64,000 nt of DNA from Solidesulfovibrio sp. GTDB taxonomy: Bacteria; Desulfobacterota; Desulfovibrionia; Desulfovibrionales; Desulfovibrionaceae. This document shows, piece by piece, positions 33,763 to 42,351 of the stretch (positions within the stretch are counted from its first letter, which is position 1; every line of letters starts with the position of its first letter). A program made the translations under genes and the position numbers. Location of the stretch: assembly GCF_038562415.1 (NCBI RefSeq), contig NZ_JBCFBA010000001.1:124001-188000 (forward strand), written 5' to 3'. Under the pieces are notes generated by a model. That model was not told the origin of the DNA and did no database searches. It saw only the letters and a program-made list of their open reading frames with translations.

Positions 33763-33851
33763 GGTTTTCTCCTGTTCTTCCCTGTCGTCATCGACACCGG
33801 GGGCAACCGACGGCCGTTTGCCCGGGGCGCCGGCCGCCCGAGCGGGCCGGG

Positions 33852-34646
33852 TCAATGCTGCTCGATATTGAACTGGGCTTTGAACTTCTGCCGGAGCCGG
33901 GACAGGGCCTGGGAATGCAGCTGCGACACGCGCCCCTCGGTGATGCCCATGACCTCGGAAGTCTCCCGCATATTCAGTTCCTCACCGTAATAGAGCGACA
34001 ATACCAACTTTTCCCGGGGAGTCAAATCATCGATGAGGGAGGCGAGCTTGTCCACCAGCTCCTTGAATTCGGCGGATTTGTAGGGCTCGTTTTCCAGCTG
34101 GTTCTTCTGGTAGGAGGAGATGTTCTCGGTGATGGCGTCCAGGCTCAGGCACAGCTGGTTTTGCAGCGCCTCCAGGCCTTGGGTCACCTCGCGTTCGGTC
34201 AGGCCCGTGGCCTCGGCCAACTGCTCCACGGTGGCGGCCTGGCCCGAGTCGCCCTCGATGCGCCGGGAGGCCTCCTCCAGGGTGCGCACGCGGTGGCGCT
34301 GGCCGCGCGAGAACCAGTCCATGCGGCGCAGGTCGTCGAGCATGGCGCCCTTGATGCGGGATTCGGCGTAGGTTTCGAACTTGATGCCCAGTTCCGGCCG
34401 GAAGCGCCCCAGGGCCTCCAGCAGCCCCATGGCCCCGGCGCTCAGGAGTTCGCCGAGCTCCACCGACTGGGGCAGCTTGGCCTTGAGCCGCGTGGCCACG
34501 ATCTTGATCTTGGGCGAGTAGTGGCGCACGATCTCCTGGCGATCGCGCGCGTCGAACGCGTCCCACTTCGCGGCTCCGGATTCGAGCCTAAGCCAGGGGC
34601 TGTTCCTGGAACAGGAGCTTTTTCCAGAAGAATTTGATGTTTCCAT
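33852..34646 (-). CDS. fliA: Flagellar sigma factor FliA (sigma-28)
   Basis: FliA directs transcription of late flagellar, motility and chemotaxis genes. The 264-residue protein has sigma-70 regions 2, 3 and 4: an [10 protein letters not shown] start, [37 protein letters not shown], and the region 4 [18 protein letters not shown][22 protein letters not shown] (read in parts). The only usable start is ATG at 34646, which overlaps the end of flhG by 59 bases. Translation is therefore probably coupled to flhG. Confidence 0.95.
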   Translation of the reverse strand: METSNSSGKSSCSRNSPWLRLESGAAKWDAFDARDRQEIVRHYSPKIKIVATRLKAKLPQSVELGELLSAGAMGLLEALGRFRPELGIKFETYAESRIKGAMLDDLRRMDWFSRGQRHRVRTLEEASRRIEGDSGQAATVEQLAEATGLTEREVTQGLEALQNQLCLSLDAITENISSYQKNQLENEPYKSAEFKELVDKLASLIDDLTPREKLVLSLYYGEELNMRETSEVMGITEGRVSQLHSQALSRLRQKFKAQFNIEQH

Positions 34647-35460
34647 CGAGCTTGGCGTCCACGTCCCAGGAATCGATCGTTTGGGCCAGCTCCATGAGCT
34701 TCTTGCTGGCCGCGGCCTCTGGCGTCAAAGCGCAAAAGGGCTTCTGGCGGATGACCGCGCTTTTGACGGCCGCGTCAGCCGGCACCACCCCGGTGAAATC
34801 CAGGGAAATGCCCGACAGGAAATGGTCGCAGGCCGTGGAGAGCTTTTCGTACACCGCCTTGGCCGCCTTGAGGCTCGGCGCCATGTTCACCACCACCCGG
34901 AACCGGTGCACGTCGTGGTGCAGGTGCATGACCTTGATCAGCGCGTACGCGTCGGTCAGCGAAGTCGGCTCGGTGGTCAGCACGAGCAGCCGTTCCTGGG
35001 CGGCCAGATTGAAATAAATCACATTATCATTGATTCCGGCCCCGGTGTCCACAATCAAATAATTGATGCGGGTCTCCAGGTAGTCCATGGCCTCGAGCAG
35101 GTCGAGCTTCTGGCCGGTGGACAGGGCCAGCATGTCGCTCACCCCGGAGGAGGCCGGCAGGATGGAAAAGCCGAACGGCGTTTCCATGAGCACTTGCTTG
35201 AGGTCCACGCCCTCGTGGAAGAGGTGGAACAGGTTCATCGTGGGGGTCAGGCCCAGCAGGATGTCGACGTTGGCCAGGCCCAGGTCGGCGTCGAGCAGCA
35301 CCACCTTGCGGCCGAGCTTGGACAGGCAATAGGCGAGGTTGACCGAAATGTTGGTCTTGCCGACGCCCCCCTTGCCCGAAGTGACGGAAAGCACCCGGGG
35401 AATTTGCGCCGCCGGGAGGTCGCGGCGGGGGATACGCGTATCGGTTTCGCGGATAGACAT
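34588..35460 (-). CDS. flhG: Flagellar number regulator FlhG (FleN), MinD/ParA-type ATPase
   Basis: FlhG works with FlhF to set the number and place of polar flagella. The 290-residue protein has the deviant Walker A motif SGKGGVGKTN near residues 28-37, LLDADLGLANVDILLG near 54-69, and a typical IVDTGAG near 135-141. Its position downstream of flhF, upstream of fliA and in reach of fliR/flhB/flhA matches the arrangement in polar flagellates. Confidence 0.95.
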   Translation of the reverse strand: MSIRETDTRIPRRDLPAAQIPRVLSVTSGKGGVGKTNISVNLAYCLSKLGRKVVLLDADLGLANVDILLGLTPTMNLFHLFHEGVDLKQVLMETPFGFSILPASSGVSDMLALSTGQKLDLLEAMDYLETRINYLIVDTGAGINDNVIYFNLAAQERLLVLTTEPTSLTDAYALIKVMHLHHDVHRFRVVVNMAPSLKAAKAVYEKLSTACDHFLSGISLDFTGVVPADAAVKSAVIRQKPFCALTPEAAASKKLMELAQTIDSWDVDAKLDGNIKFFWKKLLFQEQPLA

Positions 35461-35469
35461 GCGTCGTCC

Positions 35470-36624
35470 TTAGGCCCTGGCGTCGGCATCGGCGTAGTCG
35501 CCGGGCAGCTGGTGTTTGAACAGCAGTTTCCAGACCGCCTTGCCCGAGGCCGGCGCCATGCCATGGGTCAGTTCCGGCCCGTGGGCCAGGGCCGAAACGG
35601 GCAGGGACGAGGCGTGCGCCATGTTGACAAGGCTTCCGTAATTACAGGCTTCGTCGAGCTTCGTCCAGACGAGACTGGCCAGCGGCGGACACTGGTAGAC
35701 CCGCAGGTAGTGGGCCGTCTGGGCCGGGGAGAAGACCGGCGAGAGCACCAGGTGGGCCCGCAGGTTGCGGGGCGCGCCAAGGCCCATGGAGGCGCACCAG
35801 GCGGCCATGGCCCCTTCGCCGCGAAGGCTCGGCGCGTCGATGAACACGGCCTCGCCGGCCCCGGCCGCGTCAAGAAGCCGGCGGAAATCCTCGGGGCCGT
35901 CGACCTCGGCGTAGTCGAGGCCCGAGAGTTCGGCGAAATGGCGCAGCAGCATCCGGCCCTTGCCCCGGCCGCCGTCGGCGTTGGCCACGGTCACGCGCGC
36001 CGACGGCGTCGCCGCCCGGGCGGCCAGGGCCAGGCGCAACAGGATGGTGGTCTTGCCCACGCCGCTTGGCCCCACGAACAGGTGGGCCACCCCGGGCCAG
36101 GCTTCCGGCGTCAGGGGTTTGACACGCACCAGGCGCGACAGGGCCGGGATGACCGTGTCCTCGCCGCGTTCGACGATCGAGCGGAAAATGGCCAGCACCG
36201 AGGCCTCGTCCACGCCCTCGCGCTCCAGGTATTCGAGCGCCAGGCGCTGGCGCGGCGAGAGGGCGGAAAAGTCCATGCGCGGCCGCAGCAGCGCCAGCAG
36301 ATGGCCCTTGATTTCGCCCCATTCCCGGTTCCAGTCGCCGCTCGGGCCGGGCTGGGCCGTGGCCGGGGCGGGCTGGGCCTGGCCGGCGGTGGCCTTGCCG
36401 TTGCCGCCGTTGCCGCCCTTGGCGGCGACGGATCGGGTGGCGGCCGGGGAGCGCGCCGGGGACGCGGCCTCGGGCTGCTCCAGGGCGGCCATGACTTCGC
36501 ACAACGTCCGGCCGTCCTCGCGCACGCTCTGGCTGCCGAGGATCACGGCCTCCTTGCCGAGTTCCTGGCGGACCAGGCTCAGGCAGTCCGCCATGGAGGG
36601 GGCGCGAAAGGTCTTAACCCGCAT
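35470..36624 (-). CDS. flhF: Flagellar biosynthesis SRP-type GTPase FlhF (divergent)
   Basis: FlhF is an SRP-related GTPase that places the flagellum at the pole. The 384-residue protein has a disordered basic/Ala-Pro-rich N-terminus (50-100), an N-domain-like helical part (about 105-175) and a G domain. G1 (VGPSGVGKTT, 184-193) and G4 (TKLDE, 321-325) are intact. The usual G2 block (DTFR) reads NADGGRGKG near 215-223, and G3 (DTAGR) reads IDAPSL near 262-267, so GTP hydrolysis may be altered. It overlaps flhA by 11 bases. Confidence 0.85.
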   Translation of the reverse strand: MRVKTFRAPSMADCLSLVRQELGKEAVILGSQSVREDGRTLCEVMAALEQPEAASPARSPAATRSVAAKGGNGGNGKATAGQAQPAPATAQPGPSGDWNREWGEIKGHLLALLRPRMDFSALSPRQRLALEYLEREGVDEASVLAIFRSIVERGEDTVIPALSRLVRVKPLTPEAWPGVAHLFVGPSGVGKTTILLRLALAARAATPSARVTVANADGGRGKGRMLLRHFAELSGLDYAEVDGPEDFRRLLDAAGAGEAVFIDAPSLRGEGAMAAWCASMGLGAPRNLRAHLVLSPVFSPAQTAHYLRVYQCPPLASLVWTKLDEACNYGSLVNMAHASSLPVSALAHGPELTHGMAPASGKAVWKLLFKHQLPGDYADADARA

Positions 36625-38716
36625 TGCCGAGTCCTACGTTGGCCACGGATTGGAGCTTGATCTCGGCCGGGATCTCGGCCTGGGAGATCACCGGCAGGTT
36701 GGGGATGAAACGGGCCAGAAGCTGGGCCAGGTGGGGCCGCACCAGGGGGCTGGTCAGCAGGACCGGCTGGCCCTCGGAGACAAGCGCCTTGTCCATGGCC
36801 CGCTGGATGGCCTGGATGATGCGCTGGGCCAGGCCCGGCTCCATGGCCAGGTAGGCGCCGTGGTCGGTCTGGCGCACGCTTTCCTGGATGGCCCCCTCGA
36901 CCTTGGGCTGGAGGTTCAGGATGGGCAGGGCGCCTTCGGGTGTCAGATAGGGCTTGACGATGGTGCGGCCCATGCGGGAGCGCACGTACTCCGTGAGCTG
37001 GTCCGGGTCCTTCACCGAGGCGCCGTAGTCGGCCATGGTTTCCACCACGGTCAGCAGGTCGCGGATGGACACGCCTTCTTTCACCAGGTTTTGCAGGACC
37101 TTCTGGACGCCGCCCAGGTTCATGGCCCCGGGCACCAGGTCCTCCACGGCCTTGGGGGCGCGCTTGGCCAGGTTGTCGAGCAGGATCTGCACTTCCTGGC
37201 GGCCCAGGAACTCGTGCAGGTGGCGCTTGAAGACTTCCGTCAGGTGGGTGGCGATGACGGTGGCCGGATCGACCACGGTGTAGCCGGCCAGCATGGCCTC
37301 GTCCTTGTGCAGCTCCGGCACCCACAGGGCCGGCAGGTTGAAGGCCGGCTCGCGGGTCTCCACGCCCTGGATGCGGTGCTTGGCGTCGCCGGGGTCCATG
37401 GCCAGGTAGTGGTCGATGAGGATCTCGGCCGAGGCCACCTCGTTGCCCTTTATAAGGACCACGTACTGGCCGGGGCGCAACTGGAGGTTGTCGCGCAGGT
37501 GCAGCGAGGGGATGACCACGCCCATGTCCAGGGCGAACTGGCGGCGGATGGAGCGGATGCGCGAGAGCAGGTTGCCGTTTTGCTCCTCGTCGACCAGGGG
37601 AATGAGGCCGTAGCCCACTTCGAGCTCCAGGGCGTCCAGGGGCAGCAGGGCCTGGACCTCCTCCGGGGTTTCCAGTTCCGGGTCGGGCTTCTTGTCCTTC
37701 TTGTCGGACTCGGTCTGGAGCATCTCCTGCTGGCGGGCGGAAAGCCGGGCCACCAGGAACAGCAGGGCCGACATGACCAGGAAGGGCAGGGTCGGCAGGC
37801 CCGGCACGATGGCGAATAAAAGCAGCATGCCCGACACCAGGCGCAGGGCCTTGGGGTGGAAGGTCAGCTGGGCCAGGAATTCCTCGCCCATCCGGGCCTC
37901 GGCCGCGGCCCGGGACACGATCAGGCCGGCCGAGGTGGAGATGATGATGGAGGGGATGATGGAGACCAGGCCGTCACCGATGGTCAAGAGGGTGTAGGTC
38001 TGGGCGGCGGCCTTCCAGTCCATGCCCTTTTGCAGGACGCCGATGAGGAAGCCGCCGACGATGTTGATGGCCGTGATGAGGATGGTGGCGGTGACGTCTC
38101 CGGAGACGAACTTGCCCGCGCCGTCCATGGCGCCGTAGAAGTCGGCTTCCTTGCGGATGGCCTCGCGGCGGTCGATGGCCTGTTTTTCGTTGATGAGCCC
38201 GGCGTTGAGGTCCGCCTCGATGGCCATCTGCTTGCCGGGCATGGCGTCGAGGGTGAAGCGGGCGGCCACTTCGGCGATGCGGGTGGTACCGGCGACGATG
38301 ACCTTCTTGTTGATGGAGAAAAGCACCAGGAAGATGACGCAGCCGACGACGTAGTTGCCGCCGACCACGAACTGGCCGAAGGCCTGGATCACGTGTCCGG
38401 CGGCCGAGGGGCCCTCGTCGCCGTGCAGCAGGATCAGGCGGGTGGAGGCCACGTTCATGGACAGGCGCATCATGGTGGTGACCAAAAGCAACGACGGGTA
38501 GATGGAGAATTCCAGGGGCGAGCCCATGAACATGCTGGTGACCAGGACCACCAGGCTGATCGAGATGGAGAAGGTGAGCATCAGGTCGATGAACGCCGGC
38601 GGAATGGGCACGAGCATCACGAACAGGATGACCACCACGCCCGCGGCCAGCATGAAGTCGCCCTGGCGGGTGAAGCTCTCGTAGTTGAATTTGACCGGAT
38701 CGGCTGTCTTCGCCAT
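36614..38716 (-). CDS. flhA: Flagellar export gate protein FlhA
   Basis: FlhA forms the nonameric ring of the flagellar type III export gate. The 700-residue protein has about eight N-terminal membrane helices (about 20-320), a conserved cytoplasmic loop with the FHIPEP-type motif RFTLDAMPGKQMAIEADLNAG (read in parts, near 155-175), and a large C-terminal cytoplasmic domain (about 360-700). It starts 32 bases after flhB and overlaps flhF by 11 bases. Confidence 0.97.
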   Translation of the reverse strand: MAKTADPVKFNYESFTRQGDFMLAAGVVVILFVMLVPIPPAFIDLMLTFSISISLVVLVTSMFMGSPLEFSIYPSLLLVTTMMRLSMNVASTRLILLHGDEGPSAAGHVIQAFGQFVVGGNYVVGCVIFLVLFSINKKVIVAGTTRIAEVAARFTLDAMPGKQMAIEADLNAGLINEKQAIDRREAIRKEADFYGAMDGAGKFVSGDVTATILITAINIVGGFLIGVLQKGMDWKAAAQTYTLLTIGDGLVSIIPSIIISTSAGLIVSRAAAEARMGEEFLAQLTFHPKALRLVSGMLLLFAIVPGLPTLPFLVMSALLFLVARLSARQQEMLQTESDKKDKKPDPELETPEEVQALLPLDALELEVGYGLIPLVDEEQNGNLLSRIRSIRRQFALDMGVVIPSLHLRDNLQLRPGQYVVLIKGNEVASAEILIDHYLAMDPGDAKHRIQGVETREPAFNLPALWVPELHKDEAMLAGYTVVDPATVIATHLTEVFKRHLHEFLGRQEVQILLDNLAKRAPKAVEDLVPGAMNLGGVQKVLQNLVKEGVSIRDLLTVVETMADYGASVKDPDQLTEYVRSRMGRTIVKPYLTPEGALPILNLQPKVEGAIQESVRQTDHGAYLAMEPGLAQRIIQAIQRAMDKALVSEGQPVLLTSPLVRPHLAQLLARFIPNLPVISQAEIPAEIKLQSVANVGLGNAG

Positions 38717-38748
38717 GATTTTGACGCCCCTTCCCGGAGCTCGCCCGA

Positions 38749-39822
38749 TCAGCGGGGACGGCCGGGACGCTTGAACTTGTCGAGCTGGGCCAGGACCGAA
38801 GCCACCGCCTGGTAGAGGTCTTCGGGGATGGTCTGGCCGATTTCCACGTTCCTATACAAGGCTTGTGCCAGGGGCTTGTTCTCGCGGATGGGGATGCGGT
38901 GCTCCCGGGCGATTTCCTTGATCTTCTCGGCCAGGTTGTCGGCGCCCTTGGCCAGCAGCAGCGGCGCCGGCGACTCCTTGGGGTCGTAGCGCAGGGCGCA
39001 GGCCAGGTGGGTGGGGTTGGTGATGACCACGTCGGCCCGGGGCACGTCCTGGAGCATGCGCTGCTGCATGAACTCCATCATTTTCCGTTTCTGCTGCTGC
39101 TTGATGACCGGGTCGCCCATGGCCTGCTTGGTCTCGTCCTTGATCTCGTCCTTGCTCATCTTGAGGTTTTCCTCGTAATCCCAGCGCGTGTACCAGGTGT
39201 CGAGGACGGCGATGACCAGCATCGGGGCCAGGGTGTACACGACCATGGTGAAGCCGTTGCCGAGCAGGAAGGCGGCGAAGGTTTCCGTGGTCTGATAGAA
39301 CAGCGGCAGGAACTCGTCGAACTTCCGTTTGAGGATGAGGTAGGGCGCCACGGCGATGGCCGCGGCCATGGCCACCTGCTTGCCGAGCTGGATGAAGGTG
39401 CGAGGGTTGATGAGCAGTTTGTTGACCGCGCCCATCGGATTGAACAGCTTGCTGAAATCGGGATCGAACAGCTTGTTGTGCCAGACCTTGCCCACCTGCA
39501 GGCGCTGGGTGACGTAGGCCACGATGGCCATGGCCAGCAGCAGCGGCAAGAGCATCAGGGCCAGCTTGCCGGAGAGCGTCCACAGCAGCGCGCTGACGCC
39601 GTTGGGCGTGGCCTCGAACCGCACCTTCTGGCCGAGGAACTCGATGAAGAGGGCCTTGAGGTCGTCGCCGAGGCCGCCGATGATGATGCGCATGGTGAAA
39701 AGCCCGGCCATGAGCACGGTGAGCTTGGGCAGTTCCTGGCTGCGCGGGACCGACCCCTTTTCGCGCGCCTTGCTGCGGCGTTTCGGGGTGGCTTTTTCTG
39801 TTTTGCTGGGATCCCTGGACAC
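38749..39822 (-). CDS. flhB: Flagellar export switch protein FlhB
   Basis: FlhB controls the switch in substrate specificity of flagellar export from rod/hook to filament proteins. The 357-residue protein has four membrane helices (about 35-210), a charged linker, and the autocleavage motif NPTH at 269-272, followed by the conserved C-terminal domain (ALRYDPKESPAP, then IPEDLYQAVASVLAQL). The N-terminus is rich in Lys/Arg as expected. It is between fliR and flhA, the canonical order. Confidence 0.97.
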   Translation of the reverse strand: MSRDPSKTEKATPKRRSKAREKGSVPRSQELPKLTVLMAGLFTMRIIIGGLGDDLKALFIEFLGQKVRFEATPNGVSALLWTLSGKLALMLLPLLLAMAIVAYVTQRLQVGKVWHNKLFDPDFSKLFNPMGAVNKLLINPRTFIQLGKQVAMAAAIAVAPYLILKRKFDEFLPLFYQTTETFAAFLLGNGFTMVVYTLAPMLVIAVLDTWYTRWDYEENLKMSKDEIKDETKQAMGDPVIKQQQKRKMMEFMQQRMLQDVPRADVVITNPTHLACALRYDPKESPAPLLLAKGADNLAEKIKEIAREHRIPIRENKPLAQALYRNVEIGQTIPEDLYQAVASVLAQLDKFKRPGRPR

Positions 39823-39840
39823 CGGATGCCCCCGTTCCCC

Positions 39841-40623
39841 TTACTGGCCCGAGGCCTTGAGCACCAGCCGGTACATGGGCACCAGCTCGTCGATGTAGCG
39901 GCCGACGTACAGGGCCATGGCCGAAAACACCAGGGTCATGAACAGGAAGCCGACGCCGATTTTCAGCGGAAAGCCGATGAAAAGCACGTTCATCTGCGGC
40001 GCCGCCCTGGCCACCAGGGCCAGGGCCAGGTCCACCAGGAACAGCGAGGCCATGATGGGCGAGGCGATTTTCAGCGCGATGACGAACATCTGGCTCGAAA
40101 AGGCGATGAGGTGCTCGCCCAGCGCCGGGTTGACGAGCAGCCCCCCCGGCGGCACCACCCGGAAGCTCTCGGCCAGGCCGCCGATGAGGACCAGATGGCC
40201 GTTTAAGCACAAAAACATCATGGTCGTCACCTGGTTCATCAGGTGGCCCAGGCCCGATTCCGAGGCCCCGGTCATGGGGTCGACGCTGTTCATGAGGGTA
40301 AAGCCCATGGAAAAGCCCATGATGGACCCGGCGCATTGCACGGCGGAAAAAAGGAGCAGGACAAGGATGTTGAGCAAAAGCCCCATGAGCACCTCGCCCA
40401 GAAACATGAGGGCCAGGGTCCAGGGGTTGGCCGGCATGAGCGCGCCGGGAAAATGCAGCACGGGATAGAGCGCCAGGGCCATGACAAGGCACAGGGCGCC
40501 CTTGACCGAGGTCGGCAGCATGTTGCCCCCGAAAAAGGGCAGCAAAAACAGGATGACGCTGATGCGCATCAGCGTCAGCAGGAAGGAGAAGACCACCGCC
40601 GGGTTGAAGGGAAAGAGCTCCAT
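39841..40623 (-). CDS. fliR: Flagellar export protein FliR
   Basis: FliR is a membrane component of the export gate complex with FliP, FliQ and FlhB. The 260-residue protein is almost wholly hydrophobic, with six membrane helices and conserved blocks such as GFSMGFTLMNSVDP near 107-120 and FIGFPLKIGVGF near 211-222. Start chosen as ATG 40623; TTG at 40635 would add four residues. fliP and fliQ are not in the window. A very good sigma-54-like motif lies just upstream. Confidence 0.92.
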   Translation of the reverse strand: MELFPFNPAVVFSFLLTLMRISVILFLLPFFGGNMLPTSVKGALCLVMALALYPVLHFPGALMPANPWTLALMFLGEVLMGLLLNILVLLLFSAVQCAGSIMGFSMGFTLMNSVDPMTGASESGLGHLMNQVTTMMFLCLNGHLVLIGGLAESFRVVPPGGLLVNPALGEHLIAFSSQMFVIALKIASPIMASLFLVDLALALVARAAPQMNVLFIGFPLKIGVGFLFMTLVFSAMALYVGRYIDELVPMYRLVLKASGQ

Positions 40624-40634
40624 GCCGCCAGGCA

Positions 40635-40650
40635 AGCAAAAGCCGGGCCA
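40635..40650 (-). promoter_or_regulatory. Near-consensus sigma-54 motif before fliR
   Basis: On the minus strand TGGCCCGGCTTTTGCT differs from the sigma-54 consensus TGGCACGGnnnTTGCT at one conserved base. It lies in the 39-base gap between the M23-like gene and fliR. A transcription start 12 bases past the GC would be at about 40624, one base before the fliR ATG, so it would make a leaderless message, which weakens the call. Confidence 0.35.
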
Positions 40651-40662
40651 GGACCCGGGCGC

Positions 40663-41559
40663 CTATTCCAGGATGTAGCGAAGGGGGCTCACGGGCACGC
40701 CGCCCAGGCGCGTCTCGTAGTGCAGGTGAGGTCCGCCCGGCCGGCCCAGGTCGCCCACATGGCCCAGGAGCTGGCCCCGGGCCACGGGCTGGCCCTTGGT
40801 CACGGCCACGTCGCGAAGCCCGCCGTAGACCGTGGCCAGGCCGGCCTGGTGGTCGACGGCCAGCCCGAAGCCGCCTTCGTCGACCTCGCCGGCGAACGTC
40901 ACCACGCCCTCGCCCGGGGCCAGGACGGGCGTGCCCACCGGGGCGGCGATGTCCAGGCCCTTGCTCATGACCTTTTTGCCCGTGAAAGGTGAAACCTGCT
41001 CGCCGAAGGGGGTGACGATCCAGCCCTCCACCGGCCAGGCGGCGGGCATGGCGGCCAGCCGGGCCTTGCCCGTGCCCAGGGCGGCCAGCAGTTCCCCCTG
41101 GCGCAGCCGCTCCCCGGCCGCGTCCTCGGCCAGGGCGTCGAGATAGCGGTGGAGCTTGCGGGTGAGCATTTCCTGGCGATACAGCGGCAGGTACTTCTTT
41201 TCGAAGTCCCTGTCCTCGCCGCCGGACGGCGACACCTCCCGGGGCTCCTGGTCCAGGCCCACCATCAGGCGCAGCTTGGCGTCGAAGCCGCGCAGCCGCG
41301 ACAAATCGGCCTCCAGGGCCTTTATCTTGTCGGAAAGGCCGGCAATCTGGGCGTCCTGGTCCCTGGCCCGGCTTTCCAGGGCCTCGGCCTCGCGCTGTAT
41401 CCGTTTAAAATTGTAATAATATTGCACCAGATACGCATCCGCGGCCACCAGGCCCGCCAGGGCCAGCAGGATGGCCGCGAACAGCCAGCCCCGAAACCGC
41501 AGCTTGCGACAGGCGCCGTGGTGGTCGCGGAAGATGACGATCTGGTAGTTTTTAAACAT
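40663..41559 (-). CDS. M23-family (LytM-like) membrane protein with incomplete zinc site
   Basis: The 298-residue protein has one N-terminal membrane helix (about 25-42), a coiled coil (about 48-100) and a C-terminal M23/LytM domain (about 165-298). Active M23 peptidases need His in an HxGxD motif, Asp, and the second His of HxH. Here the HxGxD block reads SKGLD (Ser189 in place of His, Asp193 kept), YGHL reads YGGL (237), while HLHYE is kept. It may therefore be a LytM regulator like EnvC rather than a peptidase. It overlaps the preceding PP-loop gene by 8 bases and precedes fliR. Confidence 0.82.
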   Translation of the reverse strand: MFKNYQIVIFRDHHGACRKLRFRGWLFAAILLALAGLVAADAYLVQYYYNFKRIQREAEALESRARDQDAQIAGLSDKIKALEADLSRLRGFDAKLRLMVGLDQEPREVSPSGGEDRDFEKKYLPLYRQEMLTRKLHRYLDALAEDAAGERLRQGELLAALGTGKARLAAMPAAWPVEGWIVTPFGEQVSPFTGKKVMSKGLDIAAPVGTPVLAPGEGVVTFAGEVDEGGFGLAVDHQAGLATVYGGLRDVAVTKGQPVARGQLLGHVGDLGRPGGPHLHYETRLGGVPVSPLRYILE

Positions 41560-42340
41560 CGGGCACCTCGGGATGGCGGGGCGCGGCGTCCCGGTCGCGC
41601 TGCCAGCGCCCCAGGGCGTGCAGGAGGTTGACCGAACGCTTCTTCCCGCCGGCGCAGATGCCCTGGACCCAGGTCTCGGCCTCGTGGCGCATGGACTTGC
41701 CGGCCATGGGGCAGGGATTGGAAAAGACCGGCAGCTCCCAGGCCTTGGCCGCCCGGACGATGGTTTTCTTGTCCACGAGCAGCAGGGGCCGGATGACCGT
41801 GAGGCGGCCGTCGAAAAAGGCTTCCCGGCAGGACAGCCCATCCACCCGGCCGTTTTGGAACATGTTGAGGAAAAAGGTGGCGGCCAGGTCGTCGGCGTTG
41901 TGGCCAAAGGCCAGATGGGTCAGGCCATAGCGGGCGCACAGGTCGAACAGCCGCTTGCGGCGCAGCCAGGCGCAGTAGAAACAGGCGGATTTCTTCTTGT
42001 TCTCGTCGGAAAAGGCCCTTGGGCCGAAATCCGTCACCTCGATGTGGGCGGCGATGCCGAGGCCGGCGCACAGTGCGGCCAGGGGCGCATGGTTGGACGG
42101 ATCGAAACCGGGGTTTAGGTGCAGGAGCATCAGCTCCACCGGAAAGGGCACGATGCGCCGGCGCACGTGCATCACGGCCAGCATGACCAGGCTGTCCACG
42201 CCGCCGGACACGGCCAGGCCCAGCCGGGCCCGGGGGGCGAGCTGGCCCGTTTCCATCATGAGCTTGCCGGCCTTGGCCACGCAGACCCGTTGGGCGTAGC
42301 CCAGGTCCCTGGCCCGCAGGGGATGGGTGGAGGGTGTCAT
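41552..42340 (-). CDS. PP-loop tRNA-thiolation-like protein (TtcA-like)
   Basis: This 262-residue ATP-pyrophosphatase has the PP-loop SGGVDS near residue 44, the pair CFYC near 117 in ACFYCAWLRRKR, GHNADD near 140 and a further Cys in NPCP near 205. That layout is like the TtcA/TtuA family, which thiolate tRNA bases using a [4Fe-4S] cluster on three cysteines. Start chosen as ATG 42340; a GTG at 42355 would overlap the upstream gene by 4 bases. The neighbourhood (HDOD, M23, flagellar) does not explain it. Confidence 0.8.
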   Translation of the reverse strand: MTPSTHPLRARDLGYAQRVCVAKAGKLMMETGQLAPRARLGLAVSGGVDSLVMLAVMHVRRRIVPFPVELMLLHLNPGFDPSNHAPLAALCAGLGIAAHIEVTDFGPRAFSDENKKKSACFYCAWLRRKRLFDLCARYGLTHLAFGHNADDLAATFFLNMFQNGRVDGLSCREAFFDGRLTVIRPLLLVDKKTIVRAAKAWELPVFSNPCPMAGKSMRHEAETWVQGICAGGKKRSVNLLHALGRWQRDRDAAPRHPEVPDV

Positions 42341-42351
42341 TGACCTGCCTG

